This document shows, one piece after another, positions 11,839 to 23,100 of a DNA stretch of 64,000 nucleotides; position 1 is the first letter of the stretch; every line of letters begins with the position of its first letter. The position numbers and the translations under genes were made by a program. This DNA comes from Eutreptiella sp. 'Long Island Sound 2002' (lineage: Eukaryota > Euglenozoa > Euglenophyceae > Eutreptiales > Eutreptiaceae): positions 57,071,498 through 57,135,497 of the forward strand of contig OZ038378.1 in the NCBI GenBank assembly GCA_964036045.1, read 5' to 3'. The notes under the pieces are model-generated. The model had not been told where the DNA came from. It was given only the letters and a program-made list of their open reading frames with translations, and searched no databases.

Positions 11839-12800
11839 CTATGACAGACCCACCATCTCCGTGGGAGTACGCTCATACAATAGGAATGTCACCTTTCGTG
11901 AAGTGGCTGGGGGCCGTCCTCTGCTCACGGACGCATCATCACACAACCACCACACATCGCGAACTAAAATGTGAGCAATAAAGTGCCCTTGCTCCCTTGT
12001 TGGTCCAACATGTAGCACCATGGCCCGAAGGGACCAATGGTACCCATTGATATCCACAAACTCATGATCCACCGTCAAGCTATGAAGCTGTTGATTGTGG
12101 ACATGGAGTGGAGCCCACTTGTTGAACACTAGTGACGATAGTACAATGGCCTCCTGGAGATCCCCCCCACAGCCACATGGGGGGGCGTTTGAAGGGCGGC
12201 CCAACGAACGGCCCCTCATTCCCTCCCTCATTCGACCCGCACGCTCTGGCCCTGGTTAGTAACATGCAACACTTGGGCAGGCATTCCCAACTCACCTCCA
12301 GCCTGGTGGACTTTCACGTCACACACTGGGCACCGCTGCCACCATTGCTCATGAGACAAGCAGTCCGACAGAGAACGAACACCAGCACGAACCAGTTTCG
12401 GTACCATGTGCTTCCAACACTCAGCCATCTCGGACTGCTGCATCCACTCAAACTTGGGAGCCCTCCTGACACATTGACACCGACCACTACACTGGCACAG
12501 AGTAACAGTTGGCTGTCCCTCATCCGCCAGCAGGCGTGCAACGGCATGTGGACGGTACACAGCACCTGTCATACCTGCCACAATGTCACCCCAACATGTA
12601 GCCCACACCGCCACATCATCTCGGCACTCATCATGGAAGGCCTCCTGTCCCCTAGAGGCTAGCAGGAGGCATTGCAACGTTGTACCAAGCCAACACCAAT
12701 TGTGACTTGGGGGGTTCGCCATGCCACATGGCCGTTGCCGTGCTCCACCTTGCGGACCGCCACTAACCTGCAGGCAGGCGGAAGGCATGTTGCTGCAAGA
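11839..12800 (-). CDS. Ubiquitin-specific protease (USP, peptidase C19), middle of the polyprotein
   Basis: All USP boxes are present in order. Cys box: HNWCWLGTTLQCLL near 12.70 kb, with the Cys aligned to the nucleophile of GNTCYLNS. Then comes LSDCLSHEQWWQRCPVCD near 12.3 kb, the usual DCL segment and CPxC zinc knuckle, followed by a MPAQVLHV strand. His box: LRAMVLHVGPTREQGHFIAH near 11.96 kb, then WWLCDDASVS and FLLYER, which close the fold. Between the Cys half and the His half there is a frame change near 12.18 kb, beside runs of seven C and seven G. After LLYER the frame meets TAG (11839) and continues without another stop into the transposase. Role: cleavage of ubiquitin or a ubiquitin-like protein from substrates, or self-processing of the polyprotein; the latter is inference. 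Confidence 0.75.
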
Positions 12801-14040
12801 ACTTGCGGTGCGAAGCAGGCAAACTCTGCCACTCTCCACGGCCGTAAAGCACCACCAATCGCCTATCCCCCTTCTATGGGCAAGTAGCATGCCATGCCCC
12901 AGTGCGGACCACTACAGGTTGCCTATCGACACGGTACCTATGCCCCGGACGGCTAATGCCATCTGGGCACTGCCTTCTCCCTGGTCTGCCACGTGGACCA
13001 CTGCCAACGCCTCCCTCTTCCACCCAGATCTCACCACCCACGTGCCGCCCCGTGGAGAACACTACTGACCACGGGGTACTATCAAAACGATGTTGATGGG
13101 GAGCTGTCGTCTCATTGCATGACAGGTGTATTGTAGTCCATGTGAACCACTTTGGTACCAACTTCCTTGCAATGCGGTTCACCATCATCACAAGGGGGCC
13201 ATGCTCCTGTGTCCCTTGCACAAGCCGCGACCGGCGACAATCCCCTTTCGCTGTATGTCCTTTGCTTCCACCGACACCCAACTGCAACCTTCGCAAGGAG
13301 AACTGCCCTAACGTCTCTCTAGTGTACAACAGTGTCCCCATTATGCCATGCAAGACACACAAAAGTGCTACCTGCAACAAGCGGTCGTAGCTGGCGCCCC
13401 GGTAATGTCCTCCCGGCCGCAGCCCATCACGTTCGGCCTCACCAACGACGATCACGCATGCTTGTTCACAGGCTTCCTCCATCTCCTGGATCGTATGGTA
13501 CACTTTGGCGTCTCCCATACCCGGACTCCAAACTGCAGCAGACGTCAAAGCAGTGTCCGGGCCAAACCTTGAATCCATTATTTTGTGTGTGTTTGTACGA
13601 AACAACACAACCTTCCCATCGATGTGGTGGGCGAGATGTCGAAAATGGTCGGGCTTTCCCCCCCAGGGCTTCCCTTCCCAATTATTCGCTTCCAAGGCCC
13701 TACAAACACTTAGAGCACTCTCCTTAACCTCTATCCCACACCGTTGCCTGTACGTTGTGGTTGCCTGGACTCGGAGGTCCACTCCAGTTAAGGGGGTCTC
13801 ACTGCGGAGCGCATGGAGGCTGAGGGCAGTTGCATAAAAAAAACATGCACCGGCGACATACTCATCACGTGCCAACCGTAACTTCAGTTGCCGGATGGTA
13901 GGCAGCTCCCTACCGGCAGGAGCCTTGATTTTATCCACCTCAACCTTCTGGTTAGGATTGTCACAGTCAATTGCTGCGGCCCCATCCGCCCCTAGCCGCG
14001 CACGCTTTGCAGCAGGCATGGGGTTGGGATCCCTAGGCAT
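12801..14040 (-). CDS. OTU-like cysteine-protease region of the polyprotein
   Basis: A frame of 388 codons from 14040 to a TAG at 12874, after which the same frame continues coherently as KGDRRLVVLYGRGEWQSLP and KFLQQHAFRLPAG before it shifts into the USP frame. The early part has a possible nucleophile block, GACFFYATALSLHA, and the later part has GGHYRGASYD, which resembles the HY box that closes OTU domains. Spacing between the two fits an OTU fold. No clear GDGxC motif is present, so I call it OTU-like only. A basic stretch, AAKRARLG, near the start could be a nuclear signal. The region joins upstream to the repeat-containing linker through a run of seven G at about 14,056, where the frame shifts by one. 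Confidence 0.45.
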
Positions 14041-16410
14041 TGCTTTCTTGCCTGAGGGGGGGCTGTAACATGGCTGTAGCCATCCGAGGTGGACTGACTA
14101 GGTGCCACGACAGTGCATGCCGTCCCCATACTGCTATCCATATCTGGGGATGCCATTTCACTATCTTGCCCACTCAATGAAACCTGTGGTGGGCGCTGTG
14201 CTAGGGGCACAGGGGATCCCTGATCAGAGAGTGACTCAGCACCGCAAACGGGGTGTGGGGTGAGGCATTCTTCTGCAGCAGCTGGCCCTATGTTCTCCAT
14301 TACCTCTCGGCCGTGGTTCTCATCGTCAGCATGCACACCACCTGCAACTTCGGGTGCACCTGGGGGTCCACATCGCAGCGCACAGGCTGGGACTTTGCGC
14401 GCACTTGGATCACCTCTGCGGGGATCCTCGTCAGCAGTCATAGGAGTGGAGGCAGGGGGGGGTGGGGGGTGGGGGGCTGTTGTGCTTCACCAAGGGTGCC
14501 AGCAGTGCCTATGGCCTCCTTTGTGCCCCCTTCCAGGTGCATAGCACATGCATCGTTGGGCGTACCGTTGTCATCAGGGACACCGACAGATGCATCTTGG
14601 GATCCGAGTCGCAGCGCACAGGCTGGGACGTCGGACTGGCTTGGATCGCCTCTGGGGGGATCTTGGTCAGGCGTCGGGGGAAACCTGTGGTGGGCGCTGT
14701 GCTAGGGGCACCGGGGATCCCTGATCAGAGAGTGACTCAGCACCGCAAACGGGGTGTGGGGTGAGGCATTCTTCTGCAGCACCTGGCCCTATGTTCTCCA
14801 TTACCTCTCGGCCGTGGTTCTCATCGTCAGCATGCACACCACCTGCAACTTCGGGTGCACCTGGGGGTCCACATCGCAGCGCACAGGCTGGGACGTTGGA
14901 CGCACTTGGATCACCTCTGCGGGGATCCTCGTCAGCAGTCACAGGAGTGGAGGCAGGGGGGGGTGGGGGGGGGGGTGCTGTGCTTCACCAAGGGTGCCAG
15001 CTGTGCCTATGGCCTCCTTTGTGCCCCCTTCCAGGTGCATAGCACATGCATTGTTGGGCGTACCGTTGTCATCAGGGACACCGACAGATGCATCTTGGGA
15101 TCCGAGTCGCAGCGCACAGGCTGGGACGTCGGACTGGCTTGGATCGCCTCTGGGGGGATCTTGGTCAGGTGTCGGGGGTCCTGGGGGGGGGGGGGGGTTG
15201 CACACCAGCGTCTGCCATGGCTTCCGATAGAAGCTCCATGGCCTCCTCCCCTGCATCATCTGTCCATGCATTATTCACCACACGGACACCAGCATGCAGG
15301 TATCCCAAGTGGTTGCGGGGTACCTCGGGGCCGAAAGGGGTGCACCTCAGTATCACATCGCTACTCTCTTGCATGGGAATCCGCATGGACTCTGCAAAGT
15401 GGCGTCCCACCGTATAGGCAGCCACCAGGCTCTCCTCTGACAGGGGCTCCCGCCGTTGCTCCCCCAAGCCTTGCATCGCAATGCGGACACACCGGGCAAT
15501 GCCATGGCGCGTTGTCATCAGTGCTTGGTCGAACTGTTGCTGTCTCGTCAGCCGCACCGTCATAGGTGCTGGATTGGGTGGGATGCTGGGTTGAGGTCCG
15601 GGACTGCAAGTGGACGTTGAGCTTTCGGGCAACAGGGAGCTCCGTCGACTACCCCCGGATCCAGGGGTCCCCTGGCCACGGGGACCTGTGCCACCGGCTG
15701 GCGCTGACACTCTTTGTCGACCACCCCCGGATCCTGGGGTCCCCTGTGCTTTCGATCCCTCCCCGTTGGCCGGCAACAGTGAGTTCCGGCGGCTCACAGA
15801 TGCCACCAAATCACTTGTAAATGGCCGTGGTGCACTTGCTGCCTCTGGCCAAAAGTACTGCATTGTGCCCAAGGGTACTCTCCGTACTTTCTCCACATAC
15901 ATCCTCTCCACAGTGGGTGTGGGGTACTTGGTCTCCCCTCTCCAGAAAGGCCATGAGTCCACAAGTGGCAAGGCATACACAATGTCATTCCATGCCTCTA
16001 GCCAAGCAACTTTGCTAACGCTCATGGGGTGTCCACCAATGGCCCCTCGTCGACTCCCCACTTTCCCACGGTCTTCCTCATACTTTTTTATCCGGTCCTA
16101 GAGGCCTGAGGCTACCTTCTGGTACTCCGCAACAACACCTCCATCCTCCCGCGTGCACTTTGGACTGCCCTCTTGGCTGTACATCAGGCGGCACAGTGCT
16201 GCAAGTCCATGGGTATGGACGACATCAAGGGAACATGTCCCCATGTACATTGCCAACTTCCTGTAATAGATGGCCTCCTGTTCTGGTGGGGCATGCCACA
16301 CCTGCCTCGCCGAGGGCTAGACGGAATCCCATTTTCATCTGGGCAGCTTCCATGGTGTCCCATGGGGGCCATTCAGGATGCTGGGCCATTTGTAGGAGGC
16401 TGCCTCAGCA
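14041..16410 (-). CDS. N-terminal unknown domain and low-complexity linker of the polyprotein
   Basis: Fragments of coherent protein join end to end. From about 16.40 kb: a methionine-rich start (MEAAQMKMGFRLALGEAG), a one-base shift, then EAIYYRKLAMYMGTCSLDVV to KVASGL. A TAG at 16098 follows, and the frame goes on as DRIKKYEEDRGKVGSRRG and SKVAWLEAWNDIVYALPL. A linker rich in P, G and S comes next, with a possible helical segment LTRQQQFDQALMTTRHGIAR. At a 14-base run of G near 15,183 the frame moves by one and enters the 501-bp duplication. I recognise no domain. Position upstream of OTU-like, USP and hAT regions, on the same strand with no clean stop, suggests one protein of about 2,500 residues. 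Confidence 0.5.
14182..15183 (-). repeat. In-frame 501-bp tandem duplication (two copies)
   Basis: AACCTGTGGTGGGCGCTGTG starts at 14182 and again at 14682-14683, giving a period of 501 bp, or 167 codons. Both copies encode acidic, proline-rich linker with PRRGDPS, VPACALR and EVMENIGP motifs. Each copy also contains two smaller related halves (the PRRGDPS/VPACALRC half and the PPRGDPS/VPACALRLG half). Differences are few and mostly single bases. A period divisible by three fits coding use. Confidence 0.85.
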
Positions 16411-16589
16411 CGGTTAAAGGTTGTGGCCTCTTGCGTGGTCCACAAGGTGCAGTTCGATGGGCACTTGTTGGTGACCACAACTCAGGAGGACAATCTGGTC
16501 CCGGACCCCGATACTCGAAGTGGTAGGCTGCTTCCTCCTTGGGTTCGTGCGCGGGCCCACTTGATGCCACCGCGTGGTATGAACGTAGA

Positions 16590-17185
16590 CATTAGGTCGA
16601 GGCGCAACGGCCGGGGACCAAGGGCAGACTTCTGCGCCTCAAGGGCTAGCAGTAGCTGGGGAGGGGTGAGGGATGGACGACGACCGAGGTCGAGGCGCGG
16701 CGGCCAAGGACCAAGGGCGAACTCCTGCGGCTCGGCGGCCTGCAGTGGCTGTGGTGGGGTATGGACGACGACCGAGGTCGAGGCGCGGCGGCCAAGGACC
16801 AAGGGCGAACTCCTGCGGCTCGGCGGCCTGCAGTGGTTGTGGTGGGGTATGGACGACGACCGAGGTCGAGGCGCGGCGGCCAAGGACCAATGGCCAACTC
16901 CTGCGGCTGGGTGGCCTGCAGTGTGTGGGTGGGGGGACGGCTAATGACCGTGGTCGCGGCGCTGTGGCCAAGGACCAAGGGCCAACTTCTGTGCCTCAAG
17001 GGCAAGCAGTAGGTGGGTTGGGGGATGCGGGATGCCCCTGGTTGAGGCGCTACGGCCAGAGACCAAGGGGCAACTCCTCCAGCTCAGAGGCTAGCACAGG
17101 TGAGGTACAGGTATCTGGGTCGTGGACGCTATGGTCAAGACCACAGACAACTTCTTCACCTGACTGGTGAAGTTAGTGGCAGAAA
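16590..17185. repeat. 88-bp minisatellite upstream of the polyprotein gene
   Basis: Units begin with ATGGACGACGACCGAGG at about 16,673, 16,761 and 16,849, so the period is 88 bp. Diverged units extend on both sides (16,590-16,670 and 16,920-17,150). The core is GGCCAAGGACCAAGGGCGAA followed by CTCCTGCGGCTCGGCGGCC. The same 88-bp family occurs at 38,840-39,175 and, diverged, at 39,180-39,300 and 40,256-40,382. In each place it lies on the 5' side of a minus-strand gene. Confidence 0.85.
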
Positions 17186-20100
17186 GGTCGTAGCAAAGTC
17201 TGCACGAAGAGGGGTGAAATAATTCACGGAGGCCTCAAATAATTCACGGAAGGGCATAAATAATTCACGGAGGCATCAAATAATTCACGGAGGAGCGTAA
17301 ATAATTCACGGAGGGGTGAAATAATTCACGGAGGGGCATAAATAATTCACGGAGGGGTGAAATAATTCACGGAGGGGCATAAATAATTCACGGAGGGGTG
17401 AAATAATTCACGGAGGGGCGTAAATAATTCACGGAGGGGTGAAATAATTCACGGAGGGGCATAAATAATTCACGGAGGGGTGAAATAATTCACGGAGGGG
17501 CATAAATAATTCACGGAGGGGTGAAAGAATTCACGGAGGGGCGTAAATAATTCACGGAGGGGTCAAATAATTCACGGAGGGGCGTAAATAATTCACGGAG
17601 GGGTCAAATAATTCACGGAGGGGCATAAACAATTCACGGAGGGGTGAAATAATTCACGGAGGGGCATGAATAATTCACGGAGGCATCAAATAATTCACGG
17701 AGGGGCATAAATAATTCACGGAGGGGTGAAATAATTCAACGAGGGGCGTAAATGATTCACGGAGGGGTGAAATAATTCACGGAGGGGCGTAAATAATTCA
17801 CGGAGGGGTGAAATAATTCACGGAGAGGCATAAATAATTCACGGAGGGGTCAAATAATTCACGGAGGGGCATAAATAATTCACGGAGGGGTGAAAAAATT
17901 CACGGAGGGGCATAAATAATTCACGGAGGGATGAAAGAATTCACGGAGGGGCATAAATAATTCACGGAGGGGTGAAATAATTCACAGAGGGGCATAAATA
18001 ATTCACTGAGGCATCAAATAATTCACGGAGGGGCATAAATAATTCACGGAGGGGTGAAATAATTCACGGAGAGGCATAAATAATTCACGGAAGGGTCAAA
18101 AAATTCACGGAGGGGCATAAATAATTCACGGAGGGGTGAAATGATTCACGGAGGGGCATAAATAATTCACGGAGGGGTGGAATAATTCACGGAGGGGCAT
18201 AAAAAATTCACGGAGGGGTGAAATAATTCACGGAGGGGCGTAAATATTTCACGGAGGGGTCAAATAATTCACGGAGGGGCATAAATAATTCACGGAGGGG
18301 CATAAATAATTCACGGAGGGGTGAAATAATTCACGGAGGGGGGTAAATAATTCACGGAGGGGTCAAATAATTCACGGAGGGGCATAAAAAATTCACGGAA
18401 GGGTGAAATAATTCACGGGGGGGCGTAAATAATTCACGGAGGGGTGAAAAAATTCACGGAGGGGCATAAATAATTCACGGAGGGGTGAAAGAATTCACGG
18501 AGGGGCATAAAAAATTCACGGAGGGGTGAAATAATTCACAGAGGGGCATAAATAATTCACGGAGGCATCAAATGATTCACGGAGGGGCATAAATAATTCA
18601 CGGAGGGGTGAAATAATTCACGGAGAGGCATAAATAATTCACGGAGGGGTCAAAAAATTCACGGAGGGGCATAAATAATTCACGGAGGGGTGAAATAATT
18701 CACGGAGGGGCACAAATAATTCACGGAGGGGTGAAATAATTCACGGAGGGGCATAAAAAATTCTCGGAGGGGTGAAATAATTCACGGAGGGGCGTAAATG
18801 ATTCACGGAGGGGTCAAATAATTCACGGAGGGGCATAAATAATTCACGGAGGGGGGAAAAAATTCACGGAGGGGCGTAAATAATTCACGGAGGGGTGAAA
18901 TAATTCACGGAGGGGGGTAAATAATTCACGGAGGGGTCAAATAATTCACGGAGGGGCATAAATAATTCACGGAGGGGTGAAATAATTCACGGGGGGGGCG
19001 TAAATAATTCACGGACGGGGTGAAATAATTCACGGAGGGGCAGAAATAATTCACGGAGGGGTGAAATAATTCACGGAGGGGGGTAAATAATTCACGGAGG
19101 GGTGAAATAATTCACGGAGGGGCATAAATAATTCACCGAGGGGTGAAATAATTCACGGAGGGGCATAAATAATTCACGGAGGGGTGAAATAATTACGGAG
19201 GGGCATAAATAATTCACGGAGGGGTGAAATAATTCACGGAGGGGCATAAATAATTCACTGAGGCATCAAATAATTCACGGAGGGGCATAAAAAATTCACG
19301 GAGGGCTCAAAAAATTCACGGAGGGGCAGAAATAATTCACGGAGGGGGAAAATAATTCACGGAGGGGCGTAAAAAATTCACGAAGGGGTGAAATAATTCA
19401 CGGAGGGGGGTAAATAATTCGAGGAGGGGTCAAATAATTCACGGAGGGGCATAAATAATTCACGGAGGGGTGAAATAATTCACGGGGGGGGCGTAAATAT
19501 TTCACGGAGGGGTGAAATAATTCACGGAGGGGTCAAATAATTCACGGAGGGGCATAAATAATTCACGGAGGGGTCAAATAATTCACGGAGGGGCATAAAT
19601 AATTCACGGAGGGGTGAAATAATTCACGGAGGGGCATAAATAATTCACGGAGGGGTGAAATAATTCACGGAGGGGCATAAATAATTCACGGAGGGGTGAA
19701 ATAATTCACGGAGCGGGGTAAATAATTCACGGAGGGGTGAAATAATTCACGGAGAGGCATAAAGAATTCACGGAGGGGTGAAATAATTCACAGAGGGGGG
19801 TAAATAATTCACGGAGGGGTGAAATAATGCACGGAGAGGCATAAATAATTCACGGAGGGGTCAAATAATTCACGGAGGGGCATAAAAAATTCACGGAGGG
19901 GTGAAATAATTCACGGAGGGGCGTAATAAAATTCACGGAGGGGTGAAATAATTCACGGAGGGGCATAAATAATTCACGGAGGGGTGAAATAATTCACGGA
20001 GGGGCATAAATAATTCACGGAGGCATCAAATAATTCACGGAGGGGCATAAATAATTCACGGAGGGGTGAAATAATTCACGGAGGGGCATAAATAATTCAC

Positions 20101-23100
20101 GGAGGGGTGAAATAATTCACGGAGGGGGGTAAAGAATTCACGGAGGGGTGAAATAATTCACAGAGGGGCATAAATAACTCACGGAGGGGTGAAATAATTC
20201 ACGGAGGGGCATAAAAAATTCACGGAGGGGTGAAATAATTCACGGAGGGGGGTAAATAATTCACGGAGGGGTGAAATAATTCACGGAGGGGGGTAAAGAA
20301 TTCACGGAGGGGTGAAATAATTCACGGAGGGGGGTAAATAATTCACGGAGGGGTGAAATAATTCACGGAGGGGGGTAAATAATTCACGGAGGGGTGAAAT
20401 AATTCACGGAGAGCCATAAATAATTCACCGAGGGGTGAAATAATTCACGGAGGGCGGTAAAAAATTCACGGAGGGGTGAAATAATTCACGGAGGGGCATA
20501 AATAATTCACGGAGGGGTGAAATAATTCACGGAGGGGCATAAATAATTCACGGAGGGGTGAAATAATTCACGGAGGGGCATAAATAATTCACGGAGGGGT
20601 GAAATAATTCACGGAGGGGCATAAATAATTCACGGAGGGGTGAAATAATTCACAGAGGAAGGTAAATAATTCACGGAGGGGTGAAATAATTCACGGAGGG
20701 GCATAAATAATTCACGGAGGGGTGAAATAATTCACGGAGGGGCATAAAAAATTCACGGAGGGGTGAAATAATTCACGGAGGGGAGTAAATAATTCACGGA
20801 GGGGTGAAATAATTCACGAAGGGGGGTAAATAATTCACGGAGGGGTGAAAGAATTCACGGAGGGGGGTAAATGATTCACGGAGGGGTGAAATAATTCACG
20901 GAGAGGCATAAATAATTCACGGGGGGGTCAAATAATTCACGGAGGGGCATAAATAGTTCACGGAGGGGTGAAATAATTCACGGAGGGGCGTAAATAATTC
21001 ACGGAGGGGTGAAATAATTCACGGAGGGGCATAAATAATTCACGGAGGGGTGAAATAATTCACGGAGGGGCGTAAATAATTCACGGAGGGGTGAAATAAT
21101 TCACAGAGGGGCATAAATAATTCACGGAGGGGTGAAATAATTCACGGAGGGGCATAAATAATTCACGGAGGGGTGAAATAATTCACGGAGGGGGGTAAAT
21201 AATTCACGGAGGGGTGAAATAATTCACGGAGAGCCATAAATAATTCACCGAGGGGTGAAATAATTCACGGAGGGGGGTAAATAATTCACGGAGGGGTCAA
21301 ATAATTCACGGAGGGGCATAAATAATTCACGGAGGGGTCAAATAATTCACGGAGGGGCGTAAATAATTCACGGAGCGGTGAAATAATTCACGGAGAGGCA
21401 TAAATAATTCACGGAGGGGTCAAATAATTCACGGTGGGGCATAAAAAAATTACGGAGGGGTGAAATAATTCACGGAGGGGCGTAAATAATTCACGGAGGA
21501 GTGAAACAATTTACGGAGAGGCATAAATAATTCACGGAGGGGTCAAATAATTCACGGAGGGGCATAAATAATTCACGGAGGGGTGAAAAAATTCACGGAG
21601 GGGCATGAATAAGTCACGGAGGGGTGAAAGAATTCACGGAGGGGGGTAAATAATTCACGTAGGGGTCAAATAATTCACGGAGGGGCATAAATAATTCACG
21701 GAGGGGTCAAATAATTCACGGAGGGGTATAAATAATTCACGGAGGGATGGAATAATTCACGGAGGGGCGTAAATAATTCACGGAGGGGTGAAATAATTCA
21801 CGGAGAGGCATAAATAATTCACGGAGGGGTCAAAAAATTCACGGAGGGGCGTAAAAAAATCACGGAGGCATCAAATAATTCACGGAGGGGCATAAATAAT
21901 TCACGGAGGGGTGAAATAATTCACGGAGGGGCATAAATAATTCACGGAGGGGTGAAAGAATTCACGGAGGGGGGTAAATAATTCACGGAGGGGTGAAATA
22001 ATTCACGGAGGGGGGTACATAATTCACGCAGGGGTGAAATAATTCACGGAGGGGTGAAATAATTCACGGAGGGGCATAAATAATTCACGGAGGGGTGAAA
22101 TAATTCACGGAAGGGCATAAATAATTCACGGAGGGGTGAAATAATTCACGGAGGGGCATAAATAATTCACGGAGGGGTGAAATAATTCACGGAGGGGGGT
22201 AAATAATTCACGGAGGGTCGAAATAATTCACGGAGAGGCATAAAGAATTGACGGAGGGGTCAAATAAATCACGGAGGGGCATAAAAAATTCACGGAGGGG
22301 CGAAATAATTCACGGAGGGGCGTAAATAATTCACGGAGGGGTGAAATAATTCACGGAGAGGCATAAATAATTCACGGAGGGGTCAAATAATTCACGGAGA
22401 GGCATAAATAATTCACGGAGGGGTGAAATAATTCACGGAGGGGTGAAATAATTCACGGAGGGGCGTAAATAATTCACGGAGGGGTGAAATAATTCACGGA
22501 GGGGCATAAATAATTCACGGAGGGGTGAAATAATTCACGGAGGGGCATAAATAATTCACGGAGGGGTGAAAGAATTTACGGAGGGGCATAAATAATTCAC
22601 GGAGGGGTGAAATAATTCACAGAGGGGGGTAAATAATTCACGGAGGGGTGAAATAATTCACGGAGAGGCATAAATAATTCACGGAGGGGTGAAATAATTC
22701 ACGGAGGGGGGTAAATAATTCACGGAGGGGTAAAATAATTCACGGAGAGGCATAAATAATTCACTGAGGGGTCAAATAATTCACGGAGGGGCATAAATAA
22801 TTCACGGAGGGGTGAAATAATTCACGGAGGGGCGTAAATAATTCACGGAGGGGTGAAATAATTCACGGAGGGGCATAAATAATTCACGGAGGGGTGAAAT
22901 AATTCCCGGAGGGGCATAAATAATTCACGGAGGGGTGAAATAATTCACGGGGAGGCATAAATAATTCACGGAGGGGTGAAATAATTCACAGAGGGGGGTA
23001 AATAATTCACGGAGGGGTGAAATAATTCACGGAGGGGCATAAATAATTCACGGAGGGGTGAAATAATTCACGGAGGGGCTTAAATAATTCACGGAGGGGT

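Noticed and set aside
12700-12790. Additional TAG codons after HAFRLPAG
   Set aside because: The USP Cys box shows that the coding frame has already shifted here, so these TAGs cannot be counted as in-frame.
16315-16318. A further in-frame TAG upstream in the polyprotein
   Set aside because: The same frame meets a TGA only a few codons further upstream, and another frame reads better (MEAAQMKMGFRLALGEAG), so this TAG is probably not in the coding frame.
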